Positions 34,991 through 47,933 of a DNA stretch of 64,000 nt are shown piece by piece (within the stretch, counting starts at the first letter, position 1; every line of letters starts with the position of its first letter). Source of the stretch: Garcia nutans. Its lineage: Eukaryota > Streptophyta > Magnoliopsida > Malpighiales > Euphorbiaceae. Made by a program: the position numbers and the translations under genes. The stretch lies in assembly GCA_947685225.1 (NCBI GenBank), contig CANTUV010000007.1, forward strand, positions 13,226,501 to 13,290,500, given 5' to 3'. Under the pieces are notes generated by a model. It was not told where the DNA came from, searched no databases, and saw only the letters and a program-made list of their open reading frames with translations.

Positions 34991-36104
34991 TTTTGCTTAT
35001 CTTCAAGCAAATTAACAATCATTAAATCAAATCCCAACAATCAACCAAACATGATTAACTAAAGAAAAATAACCACTTATTCTCAATATAAAATACGAAA
35101 CTTTAAAGAATCATAACCTTAAACAACGTCACAAGCTAAGGACACTTATTTATTAAGGTGATTTACAAAAAATTTTATATCAAACCATAGCCATAAGAAA
35201 TTTATTATAACTTCATTAATCCAAGAATATAATAAACGCCACTAAGTAGCCAACCCTATACAATAATTGAGAATCAATAAGAACTATGTGTTTAATATTA
35301 TTATTATTATTATTATATATATATATATTCAATGGGTGCATTTTATGCTCCATCTCATTATTATTATTATTTTCTTTCTCTTTTTCTCTTATATATATAT
35401 GGTGGATGTATTTTATGCTCCATTCCACCTTAATTATCTAAAATAACTGCGTTTTATACTCCATCTCGCAAAAAAAATATTTTTATATATTAATTAATTA
35501 TATTAATTATGCATAATTCTCATATCATATCCCTACATAATTAAACATTTGACTACCTTAGTAATACATACCAACTCAAAAATCAATGACATTACAATGA
35601 ACTCAAAAGATTATGACAAAAACAATTATAACTATTCATTAGAAATAAGTGTTCTTAATTTGTAAAATTTTTTAAGATTATAACCTCATCCATTCCATGT
35701 ATTAAATTGAAAATAAGCAAAAATTATTCTAATCTAGCTAAAAGAGTTTAATTATCATGTTGAAAACTAAAATAATAATAATTAACACACTCATTAACAG
35801 TAAAGAACAAATAGGGATAAAAAATAACCAAATAGATTGCAAAATAAGAGTAAAACAGATTCTAATATTTATTAAAATTTAAAATTTAAATCTAGTACAA
35901 ATAAGGATAAAAAGAAAAGAAATTAATTAAGAATAAAAAAAAAGACAATCGAACCAAATTTCATATAAATCAAACTAATAATAAGAGTTAATTAGAATCT
36001 TCTAAGCATCTCTCTCTTCATTCTTAATGGTTATTGCACTGAACTGCTCTTTCTTACAGATCTTCGAAGGTCTTCCTCTCTTATTCTTTTCTAATTTTGA
36101 TGGC
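34991..36104. other. Non-coding 3' internal region of the gypsy element
   Basis: A/T-rich, with TTATTATTA and TATATA runs at 35290-35400 and three copies of a TTTTATGCTCCATyyCA motif (35340, 35410 and 35450). No ORF. Confidence 0.55.
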
Positions 36105-36416
36105 CTACCCCTCTTCTTTTTTGATTGGTGATGTCTTAGGTTCATCATCATCACTTGAACTTGAAGTATCATCTATAACTAATAAGTCTAGTTGTGATCT
36201 GGCTTTTTCACTAGCTTTCTCCCATTTTTTCTTCTCCACTATTTCATCAAGATCCATAGTGTATTCATTAGGATCAGGATAGGCATGCCTAAAAGCATAG
36301 AAGATAGTGTGTTGTTCAGGCGTTTTTACAGGTGAATTCACATAAGGTAAAGCGGGATCCCAAATGCCGTCTTCATATTTCCAACCCCAAGTGTATAAAC
36401 TTTCTTTATTATTCAT
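36105..36416 (-). pseudogene. Acidic ORF in the 3' region of the gypsy element
   Basis: An open frame of 103 aa with a Trp-rich start (LYTWGWKYEDGIWDPALPY) and a Ser/Asp-rich tail (DDTSSSSDDDE). It lies between the ORF1-like pseudogene and the 3' LTR, all on the minus strand. I do not recognise a domain. By position it would be the end of the extra plant gypsy ORF or a separate small ORF. Confidence 0.4.
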
Positions 36417-37256
36417 CTTTCTATATTCTAAGACTTTGCTAATAATGAATTAAAATTGCTAGGAACTTAACCTTATATAGAGAAAAAATAAAGACTAATC
36501 ATAATACCACTCAACAAAATGAATTCTACTTAAATTCTTATTTTTATTAAAGTTGATTAATTAAAAATACATTCTTAGTTTACTAGGATTATGAGTTCAA
36601 TTTAAAATAAAAGACTAAATATAACTCCAATCCTAGAAAAATCAAAACATCTAACTGAAATTTAATTAAAAACTAATAATAAAAATATTTATAATAATAT
36701 ATAAATTAAAAATTTTTCTTTCAAAAAACTAAAAAAATTATTATTATTATTTGTTTGTTATTTTTTAAATTTCATTTTTTTCATTTTTAGAAATGAGATA
36801 AAAGCATAAAAAATAAAAAAACATAAATTAAAGAAAAATTCACAAAATAAAATTAAACAAAATAGCAAGCCAAATCAAGCTAACTACTCTCCTCTTACAC
36901 TTAATCTTTTTATTGTCCCCAATAAAAAATAAGCAACTACAAATAAAAAAATCATAAATAATAGGAAAAAGAAAATATAATAAAAAAAAAGATAAAGGAT
37001 GAAGGCTTTCTTGAGTTATGGCAACGATGGAGGTAATGGAGTCGAAAAAAGGACAGACACCCTAAAGCTCGATATACTTTATTAACTTGTAATTATGATA
37101 ATTCTGACTCCTTTCTATATTGATAATTCACTAATTCATGAACCCTAATTGATCTCCCATCGTCCTCTACTGCTCCTCCATAATATTCAATTGCGCGCTC
37201 AAATATTTATTAGTTTCAAGCATTGTATTGAGTCGCCGTAAAATTTGTCGACATCC

Positions 37257-38067
37257 TTATTCTTCATTATTATTATTATTATTTCCCTCTTCTTCATCAC
37301 TTTCCTCTGGGTCATCTTCTTCCTCATCATTTGTAGGTTGGTTACTTGGTGGAGCACTACTAGAATCTCCTTGAACTAGGTCTTTGAAACACCTTCTTAT
37401 TGTGGGATCCTTTAATCTACTACTTGCATCCAGAATCTCAGCACGGTATAATGTGTCATAGGAATAGGGCTTTCCACTAATGCACTCCATTGTGGTAATG
37501 TTAGGATCAAGAATATTAAAATAAATTATTAATCCAGTAACAATATGACCCAATGCAGTAGTGCTTTTTGGATGTTGAGCAATAAACATCAAACTCTGAA
37601 AAATATTATATGTTGTAGAAATTTTCTTATTTTTATATGCATAATACAACATAAATAATTCTTGAGTTGATACTTTATTACTCTTTTTTTTTTCTAAACA
37701 CAAAATGATACTTAAATTTATGCAATAACAATAGACTATGTTCATGAATTAACCAGTTAGGCGCATTTCTAATATTGAATAAATTAAACCCAGTTAATGT
37801 CTTCCAAAATTTGTCAATATTAAATTATTCAAATGAACTACAAGCACCTCCTTTAGGCAAGCCTAAGGCCTGGAGCATCACATCATAATTAATCACATAA
37901 TCCACACCTAGCATTCTACACTCTAAATTCTTATCTTTAGATTTTAACATTTTAAGAGTTATGAAGAATTCAAGAGCGAGTTCTCTATAAGTATCATATC
38001 TCTTTTCTACCAATTTTTTCCATCCTAGTCTAGCAAATAATTGCTTCATTCTATCATCAATACCCAA
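37257..38067 (-). pseudogene. Athila ORF1-type protein remnant
   Basis: A plant gypsy-specific ORF found between pol and the 3' LTR in Athila-like elements. Upper part 38067-37825: MKQLFARLGWKKLVEKRYDT then ELALEFFITL and LGVDYVINYDVM. A TAA at 37827-37825 interrupts it, the frame continues (FNIDKFWKTLTGFNLF), and a shift in the T-run near 37684-37693 leads to the lower part, ending in an acidic Asn/Glu tail. The function of this protein in live elements is unknown. Identification rests on the RxGW / YREL.LEF pattern and the position next to the LTR. Confidence 0.6.
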
Positions 38068-38089
38068 ATGCTAAAAAATATTATGGCTA

Positions 38090-39916
38090 TAATATGTACA
38101 AGGAGAAATATTTCTTAAGCATCCTGTGATAATTCTGCAGCAGGTATGTTATGCATCTAAAGTTTCTGGTTACATCACTTGCTTTTATTATGGTTATGGT
38201 ATAGGCATAAGAATCTACGCTAGAACTGGCACTGCTTGTTGATAATTGTATTCGTAATTAATCTTACAAAGTTAGAATAGTTCTGGGTCAACTATGCAAT
38301 TTAGAGATCTTTAGTTTTTTCTCATACTACAAGGCTGAAATGAAATTCATGTGATAGTTGCATTTTGCCACATCATAAAACTTGGGTTGGTGGTTTAAGG
38401 GTCTTCTTGGCTCATCTGTAGGGCCTTATATAGGCAACTTAGAATGTGAAAGGTTATACAAAATTTTCTATCTGAAGCTAGTGCCTGTAGTATAAGGGTA
38501 TTCATGGTTTTGATCGATTCAATTTGAGGGAAAAAAACCTCAAAATTGAAGTAATCAAAACCAGCTTTGCAAAATGGAATCAGAAAATTGAGGCAAGACA
38601 GGAATGTAATTACACAAAGCATATTGAATATGGTCACCCTGTGTCATTTGCTGTACCGGTTTAAACATATAATGAGATAGTATTAGACAAATTCTAGACC
38701 AAAAAAATGAACTTGTTCATTTTATGAACACCTTAAGGCATTTCATTCGGTCTTCTGGGATAAAAAAATTATAATAAATGAAAATGTTGATTTTGCTTCC
38801 CTGTCGAGTTGATAGTCCAATAATCTTATATACATCCACATCTTTTACTTTTGTCTTGTCATAACCCTTAATGATAGGTTGCAAGCCAGGTGATCCATTG
38901 GCTTCATGCGGAAGCTCTGACGGTGGGAATAAAAGCAAACCGTGACTTTCGAAGCTTGTCGTTTGAGTTGGAGCAGGGTGAAGTATTGAGCCTGGTGGCA
39001 CATGGAACCGGACGATGATGAAGGATGCATCTCCTAGTGGTTGGTAATGGAAGATGGTATTGTGGAGGAGAAAAAGCTTCATATAGACATTGCAGATGTT
39101 GCACCGGAATATAGGAAGTTTTTGGGGGTATTTACCTCTTAATGTCTTGTAGTCAACACTGATGGATCTGGTTAGGTGTGTGCAGCGGAGGTGGGAGCCA
39201 TTGACAAAGTATTAGTATTCTTTTTTTTTCTTTATTCTTTTTCTTGCACTAATTAATTGAAGATAATCTTCCATGCTAAAAAAAAAAGATTATAATCCTA
39301 GGAATAGGGACCACACTGTTTGTAATCTTTCCCTGATTTTGGTGAAATGTGATAGTTTGCAACTGATATGGTTTTAGATAGTTTCTCTTTCGAAATCTAG
39401 TGAATTGTGCTTATTGTCATGCATTGTTGTTGTTTTAAACAATAATGATAATGAAAAATTACAATCAGTATACTTGGATGCTATAATTAATCAAATTGAA
39501 ACTACCTAATTTTCATAATCATGTCTTCACTGAAATTCAAGCTTCATTGCAGGATTTTTTTAAAAAAAAATGATTCATGTGATTTCGGACACTTTATTTG
39601 GGGGTTTTATTTATTTCTTTTCTAAATTAAGCCACGATTTACTTGGTTTACTTTGTTAGCATGTGCAGAGTTTAATATTTAATCTCGTCAATTTTTATAC
39701 TGATAACAAATAATTTTAATAAAAAAATGGAGTTCGCTTAATTAAATTAAAAATTAGAAATTAGAAACTAAAATGAATAAAAAAACTGTAAAAAGGAAAA
39801 TTGGTAGAGTTAGGCCATGGATTAAGGTAAGCCATATCTCAAAATTAGTCGCTGGCATGTGCCATACACATATGTGCATAAGCATAATCAATTTTTTCAT
39901 AGTAATAATTTTTTTA
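38090..39916. other. Intergenic stretch with an unidentified GC-richer block
   Basis: The gypsy remnant fades out near 38090. The block 38380-39200 is markedly less AT-rich. Its longest frame (39082-38717, minus, 121 aa) includes FHVPPGSILHPAPTQTTSFE and LPHEANGSPGLQPIIKGYDK. I do not recognise it, and overlapping frames on the same strand are equally open. It could be a decayed gene fragment. 39200-39916 is A/T-rich. Confidence 0.35.
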
Positions 39917-40804
39917 AAGTTAAATAATTATAAAGTCTCTGAGTGTTTACATATTATACTAGTCAGTCCCTGTATTTTGAATATTTAATTTTTACATTCT
40001 CAAATTTTTAAAAATTAAACTGTTTAGTCATTCTGTTAATATTTTCATCCTAAAAATATTAGTTAATTACTTTGATATTATAAAATAATTTATTTATTTT
40101 TTCTTTATATATATTTTTTGTTATTTATTAAGTCATGTTTATTTTTAATTTTATTTATATTTTTTATATAATTTATTTAAATTTTATAAATATTTTAATA
40201 AGTTATTTTAATTTATATATATTTTTATAAAGATAAATGCATTATTAATTTATATATATTCTTACAAAGATAAATATATTATAAAATAACTTATTTGCTC
40301 TTCATATATATATATATATATCTTTGTTATTTTTTAAGTTTATTTTATTTTTATTTTTATTTTTATTTTATATATAGATCGTCTACAAAATAATAAAAGA
40401 TATTATTTGTATTATTTAAAATTATTTTTTTAGTAATACATATAAAATTAAAATAAATGATATATATAGATTGTCTGCAAAATAATAAAAGATATTATTC
40501 ATATTAAAATTACTTTTTAACAATATTTATAAAATTAAAATAAATTATGTATAAGAAATATAAATAAAATTAAAAATAAGCATGACTTAATAAATAATAA
40601 AGAAAAATATATATAACGAAAAAACAAATAAATTATTTTATAGTATCAAACCAATTGACTAATATTTTTAGGATGAAAATATTAACAGAATGACTAAATA
40701 GTTTAATTTTTAAAAACTTGAGGATGCAAAAATTAGATGTTGAAAATATAGGGATTGACTAGTGTAATATATAAAACCTCAAGAATTTTATAATTATTTA
40801 ACTT
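39917..40804. mobile_element. Foldback MITE, ~890 bp
   Basis: Long inverted repeat starting AAAGTTAAATAATTATAAA on both strands. Pairing continues through ACTAGTCARTCCCTRTATTTT and ATTCTGTTAATATTTTCATCC and on through the AAGTCATG word near 40130 and its complement near 40585, leaving a centre around 40360. Arms are about 400 bp. No coding capacity; target duplication unclear. Confidence 0.75.
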
Positions 40805-42229
40805 TTTTTTATTGTAAAATAGTCAACAAATTAAATTAATAAACTGAAAAAATTTAAAAAAATATAGATAAACAAATAATTAAAGAACTAAAAAAATTAT
40901 TCTACTATAAATTTTATAATTAATTAAAAACTGATTAAATATAATGTATTAGATTTTGAAAAAAAAAATTACATACCATTACATAATATATATAAAAATT
41001 CTAATGATTTTGATACACTATTTGAATTAATCTTTCCTGCTCATACATTATACATAAATCTCTTATTTGTCTAAAAAAGAGTATTTATATCACTTTAGCA
41101 AGAGTACAACAAATCGTTGTTAACATAAAAAAAAGTAAAGAAAAATTCAAAATCTTTTTTCTTCAATCCAAATTAACTATTATTTATTTGCCAATGGATT
41201 TATATCTTTTATTAATGGATTTTTTTGTGTAGTGAACTCGCACGCACTCCTTTGGCATCAAATGAAGAAATACCTTATCCGCTCCTCTCTCATTGGATGA
41301 AGTTTTTCAAGGATCCGACTTCATAGACAAGAGTTCATGGATGAGAAAGAATAGAATCAAAGGCATGCCTGACCCAAGCTATTAGGCCAGGGGATGGGAT
41401 CCTTCTACTTCACTGTTTTGGCTTATCTTTTTATAGGAAGGGTGTATATGTAAGTTTATGAGTTGAAAAAAAATTCATATTTAGATGTCTATATTTATAA
41501 GCAAAAATTGTTTACTATTAAATCTTTCGCCTGTTAATAATTAATTCTTAATTGAAAATATTTTATGAATTATAATTACTTAAGCATTTACCCTTTGAAG
41601 CTTGAGTTTCTCAACCCTTCATTATTAATTAGGATTAGGTCACCAAAATTCATATTAGCCTTTCATTTTTTAAATCACACTTTCCATAATATTTCTATTT
41701 AGGCATATTTAACAAAATGTTATTTAACTATTTTTATAATGACACGTGATATTCTATATTTCTTTCTTTTTCCTCAATTTTTATGTAATAGATATATAGA
41801 AAAAAAATCAAATAATACTATTTTGTATAATAAATTGAGTTATGTGTTTCCTTTGAGTAGTTATAAAAGGAGAAGGAGGATATTTCTTTTGAAATTGGGA
41901 GCACTAAACCAATTTAATCTTATTTCATGTTTATTATCATTTCTTTTTTGTTCTTTCCCCTCTTTAATTTATTGGTAAAAAAACTCTTAACTTTCTCCCT
42001 TTTATAGTTTTTGCTATAAGATAAATTATGTTTATTTTCATTTTTTATATGTTTAAAAATCAAGAATTTCATTAACATATATTTTCATTGATAATTAAGT
42101 GGATTCAAATTTATTAACTTGCTTATTTAAATAATTTGGTATTGCATTCATTAAATAAAAGTTGATTAGATAGGTAATAAATACATTTTTTATTTGTTTT
42201 TCTCTCGGTGCACATTAGGCTAATTGGTT
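40805..42229. other. A/T-rich intergenic DNA
   Basis: No gene is seen. A GC-richer patch at 41230-41430 has no recognisable content. Confidence 0.5.
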
Positions 42230-42239
42230 AACCTCCGCC

Positions 42240-43330
42240 ATGTCTCAAAAATGAGGAAGAAGCCACAGCTTCTATTTTGGATAATGATCAGCTGATTCAG
42301 AATGTGATTGCAATGACGAGTATGAGTCGAATTAATTTCTTGGGTAATCTATTTGATGGTTCAAAATGAGAAAACTTTAAAGGATTCAGTAAGGGAGGAT
42401 GTGGAATTGATGTGAAATTTGCAGGGTAAGGTGGTTAATACAATATAGAGTGAAGTAGGTGTAGAGAGTGCTAATAATAGTGGATATAAGGAAAATCAGG
42501 ATTTAGAGAAGATGATGGATGTGGAATATGGTTCAGTTTAGAGAAGCAAACTTTAGGAAAACTTATTTGCAAAAAATAAAGATTGAAGTGAGGAATATGC
42601 TCTGGACTATGTGGAGCCAAAAGTGGTAAATGGCAAGAAAGTTATATATTTTCATGCAATTGAATTGGATTTTGAGCTATAGAAGTGGGAAAATGTCCTA
42701 ATTGGAAGTATATTTGGGGCTTGACTAGAGTTTCAAGCAATGGAAAGTTTTTCCCTGACTAGGTGGAAAAGATGGGATTAGCAATTAATACTTTAGTGAG
42801 GAAGAATATCTTTCACTTTAATTGTGGTTCTGAGGATGGGAAGAATAACATTCTAGAAGATCTATGGTGGTTCTGAGGATGGTCCATGCATCTTTGATTG
42901 AAGATCTATGGTGCTACTACAACGGAAGTCAAAAATGAAATGGATTTAGAGCCAGCCATTCAACGGTGTACCATATAGGTCCAGCTTCAAAATTTGCATA
43001 AGAAATTTTGGTGTGCCTCTATGCTAAGCAAAACTAGAAGTGTATTGGGTGTGCCTGTTTTCTTTGACAAATTCACTAGTGAGAGATAAAGATTGGGATA
43101 TGCATGTATATTGGTGGAAATGGAGCTATGTGGAGATTTTCCTAATGAAATAATATTGGAGGATAAAAATGGTGAAAAATGCTAGCTCAATAAGTAGTGT
43201 ATGAGTAGAACCTTTAAGGTGCTCTCAATGTCAAAGTCGGGGCACAGTGAGAGAGTGTAAATGAGATAAGACAAAACGAGTGTGACAACCAAAAGTAAAT
43301 GTGTTAGATATTGAAGGGGAGAGGAATGTG
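42240..43330 (+). pseudogene. Decayed DUF4283/zinc-knuckle (LINE ORF1-like) sequence
   Basis: Blocks in order on the plus strand: EPKVVNGKKVIYFHAIELDFEL and WENVLIGSIFGA (about 42600-42720), then LQNLHKKFWCASMLSKTRSVLG and PVFFDKFTSER (42970-43085), LGYACILVEMELCGDFPNEI (about 43095-43155), and a broken knuckle CSQCQSRG (43215-43262). This is the DUF4283 layout of plant LINE ORF1 / gag-like proteins. Many stops and shifts. It is on the opposite strand to, and too diverged from, the copy at 400-1679 to be a recent duplicate. Confidence 0.65.
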
Positions 43331-43339
43331 ATTCAAGAA

Positions 43340-44037
43340 AGGGATCATGCATTTAAAGAGTTTTGTTAAGTGTAAGCTAGTGGAACAAACATATGTTGGT
43401 AAAGGTCATGCTGGGCAGTTGAAATCTTCAGAGCAATCATAAAGTTGAACTAAATTAGCTAGAGGTAAAAGGAAAGTAACAGTAGGCATGTCTGACTTAA
43501 ACGACATTGACATTGATGCTAGGACTAATAGCATAATATCCACATTTTAATTGTAAGTTTTGTTTTAAGAGAACATTATTTTACATTATTTATTTATTTT
43601 TATATAGCTTACTACATCTGTAGCCTCCTATACTTGGCGCAATTAATCAATTTGCTCTTACTACTTTAAATTTAATTAATTTGACTCTTCAATTTCGGCT
43701 TTTTGTAACTATTTAACCTTTAATATCATAATACAAGACATGTATATAGCGTGTAAAATGCAAACTCTGTAGCAATAAATGCACATCAACTATAATTTAA
43801 CAAATAGATGCCATGCATAAAAAGTTCTGTCAACTTCAAAAGTACAATACATATATCACGATAATTTAATATCTTGCAGTTTAAAAAAAATTATATATAT
43901 ATTTTTAAATTGCAGGATATAAATTCATTTCCATCAAATAAATCCATATTAAGAAGCTCATATGCATACCCATTTTAACTAACAAGACAGAGAATTGTAA
44001 CTTACATCACAACATAACAAAAATCTAATATTCTAAT
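43340..44037. other. Intergenic DNA with a possible MITE end
   Basis: At 43608-43640 TTACTACATCTGTAGCCTCC resembles the end of the MITE at 17028-17413, but no matching right end is found. Otherwise no content. Confidence 0.35.
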
Positions 44038-44441
44038 TCAAAACCTGAGCTTGAAGGAGAACCATTGGTTCTTCCTTGTCTTGAACCTGTCATTAAACTT
44101 CTTCTTGATCTCTTACACAACAGTTCCCTTGTCAAATGACCAACACATTAGAAGTCAGGACATCCTTCAAATCCACATCTAGAGTATACCTTATGGGCAT
44201 CAAATGGTTGTAATTAACCACTTTTATAAATGCATTCACATGAGATTTCTTAGCTGTCTTCTTAGCGGAGTCTTTCTTGATTACCTTCAATGGGTACTTC
44301 GATATGCCTATGGCAAGACAGTGGTCGGAAGGGCAATTATAAATTCCATCATGGAAAGGATCTAAAAATCATCGCCTTGCAACTAGCGAAGCAAACCTGG
44401 AGGAGGATAACGACCTTGTTGGGTTTCAAGAACTTGATCTA
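44038..44441 (-). pseudogene. Ribosomal protein eL27 pseudogene
   Basis: Intron-less copy of the large-subunit protein eL27 (RPL27). Recognisable from KFLKPNKVV through HCLAIGISKYPLKVIKKDSAKKTAKKS and FIKVVNYNHLMPIRYTLDVDLKDVLTS to the C-terminal block PMVLLQAQVL (frame-shifted; normally WFFTKLRF). The ATG is lost (TAG at 44441-44439). There are stops at 44395-44393 and 44134-44132 and at least one frameshift after them. Whether it is a processed copy or a duplicated gene cannot be told, because plant eL27 genes may themselves lack coding introns and no poly-A tail is clear. Confidence 0.85.
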
Positions 44442-44702
44442 AAAATTATATTTTTAATAATAAAAAATATGAAAACTAAAAATTAAAAATATAAATGGAT
44501 TAAACCCCAAAAGTTGCAATCGATATGGTTAATCCCTTTCTTAATCTCTCTATTGATGGTTTCTTAAAGATCAAAATTATTACAACTGCTAGAACACTTC
44601 TTGGAGATGCATATTATATTGTTAAATAAGGGAACATACAAAGAAGGTGCTTATTGAGGAATTGTTGTTGGAGTGTCTAAGGGAAAGGAAATTGGGATGG
44701 AA
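44442..44702. other. Short spacer before the gypsy 5' LTR
   Basis: No recognised feature. Contains the sequence that would flank the LTR element on its left. Confidence 0.5.
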
Positions 44703-45082
44703 TGTCATATATGTGATTTTGGAGAAATTAAATAAGTATTTGGATAGATAAAAGTTGTATATACCCAATATATATCTAGTGTATACATAACATATACATA
44801 TTATATATTAATTGTATATGTTGGATATATATATTACATACTTAGTATATTTAATACACATATAAAGTATATTTGATGTGTATATAGGATACACATTATT
44901 TGTGCATATATGTATTTATATTCATCAAATATATATTACATATACATAGTATATATATTTCATAAATATGTACATAATAGTATATGTAAAATATAAGTAA
45001 CATATATAAGACATATATATATATATAATATACATTACATATATGTGGGGTATAAATTATTGTTGAAAAAGTTGATAAAAAT

Positions 45083-45115
<33 letters not shown>

Positions 45116-47630
45116 AATAATAATAAGAGAGAATAAAGAAAGTGAAAGAAGCGAGAGAGAGAGAGATGATTGATTGAAATTATTAATTAATTAATTAAAT
45201 AATAATTATAAGAGATAAGGATGAGAATTAAAGACTTCATTTTTTTTTTCTTCTTCCTCTTGAACGTGCGCTACTAGAGAGGGAGAGAGCTTGATTTTGG
45301 CTTGTGCTATACATCAAATTTATAAGAAGATTTAAGAAAGTTTTGAAGGTTTAGCAAGGAAATCAAATAAGTAACCTTTTCTTAAGTTAGTTTTAATTTA
45401 TTTTAAGATTATATATGAAGTGGCTAGAGAGAGAAAGTGAGTTTAAATTGTTAAAATAGATAGTAATGAAGTTAAAATGATGAGTATGAGACAAATTAAG
45501 GGTTGGTTATTTGAAATAAACTAAGTTAATGAATTTAGGGTTATGGAATAAATATGTGTAAATTTGGGTTTTAATTTAAATATTTATAATTATGGTAATG
45601 GATGGATTTAATGATGTTTTAATATATATATATATATATAATGATTTTATGGTTAGGAATTGATTATAGGCAAGTTTATACAAAAGTGATAAATTTAGGG
45701 TTATGGACATATTATGTGAAATTTGAGTTTTTGTGGGAGATTTCAATAATTGCTAAAATGGTTTGAAATGATGTTATATTGATATATAAATGATGATTTT
45801 ATGGTAGAATGATAGAAATGAATTTGATATGTTGAAGTTTAAATAAGGTGGCAAGTATGTGAAATTAGGATTTTTGAAGAAAATATTTATAATTATTGAA
45901 TTGAGTTAATTTGTTGTTATTTTAGTATGTAAGTAATGTTTTTAAGGTTAAATGTTGGAAATAATTTGGGTAGGTTGAAGATTTGATAAAGTAGTAAGTG
46001 GTGGAAAGATGATTTTGTTAAGATTTTGGTAAGAATTGTATGAATAATGGTAGTTTGATAGGAATTAAACATGAAGATGATTTTAAGTGAATAATTGCTC
46101 TTTTTGTGTGTTTTATTTGTACCTAGGAAGAATGGGTACAAGAGGCAATAGTTAAGGCTTCGGTGAAAGTGATAGGTGGATAAAGAGTTGGATTGGTTTT
46201 GGATCAAGAAAAAGGTTCGTACATGCTTATAGTATAATGTTTGACATTAAAGTGCATTGAAAATAAGAAACATGATAAGAATATGGAATGAGGAAAAAGG
46301 TGTATATATAAATGAGTTAATGTGTTGGTTATGTGATTATGTGTATTGAATATGTGTGAGATGTATCATGATGTGAATAGTTTGATGTGATAAAGAATAA
46401 GGGATAAACGTTGTGTGATGATTATGAAATATGTGATGGTGATTACAGTATAGTGTGGTCACGAGATGAATGAGAATTCCTAAAAATGAATGTATGAAAT
46501 GTGAAATGTGAGAAATGATGTGATGAATGATGAGATTATGTTGAAAGACTTGAACAAAGCCAAGTCTTGATGTAAAGTATGAGAAATGTGGAAATTGTGA
46601 TGTGTTGTGTATTAATTTGCATAGTTATTAGTTCCAGAAAATTGATATTGGTTTATATGATAGGAAGCCTGAGCAGAGCTGGGTCGTGACCTGAGCAGAG
46701 CTGGGTCGTGACCTGAGCAGAGCTAGGTCGTGTATATGATATATTTACGCTGAGCAAGACACTAGGTGTCACAAATAAAATTACGCCTTCAGCGAGACAC
46801 TAGGTGTCACAAATATGAAACATAGTCCAATACAATTATTCTGAAACTTGATAATCATGTAAAGAGTAGTTGGGCTCAACATGTGTGTCATGTGTTATGA
46901 TATCGAGTTTGGAATAGTATTGATAACATTGTGATTAAATGATTAGATGATGAATTAAACAAGAATATTAAGTGTTTGATTGATTATTCAATTATGGTAA
47001 TGATGTGATGAGTTGAATTTTATATTGTCATGAAAATGTTGTGATGAGACAGTGATGTAATGAGATAATGATTTGCTGAATGTATGTATGTGTGGTTGTG
47101 TAATAATTGCATATGAACCCTGTTGTAATGATGTGGTGTGATATATATATATATATATGAAAAACTTAGTGTAATAATAGTGAAAGCGTTATAAGGAATA
47201 AAAAAATGTAAAGGTATGTATTATAGTTATTTAAATTGACTGTTTAGTGTTAGTATGTATCACTAAGCATTATGCTTAACACGGTTGTGCGAATTGTGCA
47301 AGTAACAAATTAGCAAATCAAGGTGTGTTTGAGATGAAGATTAGAGTTTGTGGGAGCCACGAGGCCAACTGTGCCAGGGTTACTTATATGCATTCATGGA
47401 TTGTTTCTATTGAAATGTATATTATAAAAATGTTGTAAAAGCTAGTAAATGGAATTGTAATGTGACAATATGAAGTTTTTAATAACATTATGCTTATATG
47501 TGATGTTTTTGAATAAATGAATGATTTTGCAAATATTTATTATGATACTTTTATAGTTTATATATGTACTCTATGTATACGGGATATGTGTAATGTACAT
47601 ATATAGAGTATAAGAGTGTTATATTTATTT
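44703..47630 (+). repeat. 5' LTR of the LARD-like element
   Basis: Begins TGTCATATATGTGATTTTGG. The first kilobase repeats at 54573-55590, including the TATATA-rich block, the (CAA)n(TAA)n run at 45085-45125, a GAGAGA tract, the CTTGAACGTGCGCTACTAGAG patch (45262) and the TTTAGGGTTATGG blocks. The 3' end is placed a few bases before the primer site; the exact base is uncertain. Confidence 0.7.
46668..46817 (+). repeat. Tandem repeats inside the 5' LTR
   Basis: Three copies of a 22-bp unit, CTGAGCAGAGCTGGGTCGTGA (46669-46733; the third differs at one base), followed by two copies of GAGACACTAGGTGTCACAAAT with a short spacer (46749-46817). Such short GC-richer repeats are common in the U3 region of Del/Tekay-type LTRs. 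Confidence 0.8.
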
Positions 47631-47631
47631 C

Positions 47632-47642
47632 GGTATCAGAGC
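47632..47642 (+). promoter_or_regulatory. Primer binding site of the LARD-like element
   Basis: GGTATCAGAGC, complementary to the initiator tRNA-Met 3' end. Confidence 0.75.
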
Positions 47643-47933
47643 CTAGATTTGAGATTCTCGCTCTAGGTGGGTTTAAAAAATGAGAAATGAAATTTTAAAA
47701 TAGTTATTTGAGTTTTAATACATGCATATGTATTGACACCTGTGTTGGTCTCTGATATGACAATTTTTGTTCGATGTAACAGATATAAGTTGAGATGACA
47801 TTTGGGATGCATAGATCATAGTGGCGTAGTGAAAGCATCATTTTGGAGATTATAGATTAAGAATTTTTGAAATTTTTATTTAAAATTAAGATTTATAGTT
47901 GGTTCAATTAATGACTAAGCAACAGTAAGAAAA

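Noticed and set aside
43608..43840. Second copy of the MITE at 17028-17413
   Set aside because: Only about 20 terminal bases agree and no right end or target duplication is found.
44896..45114. Leu/Tyr/Ile-rich minus-strand frame
   Set aside because: Produced by (CAA)n/(TAA)n and TATA repeats within the gypsy LTR.
46668..46733. CRISPR-like array
   Set aside because: Three directly adjoining 22-bp units without spacers, in a plant LTR; a simple tandem repeat.
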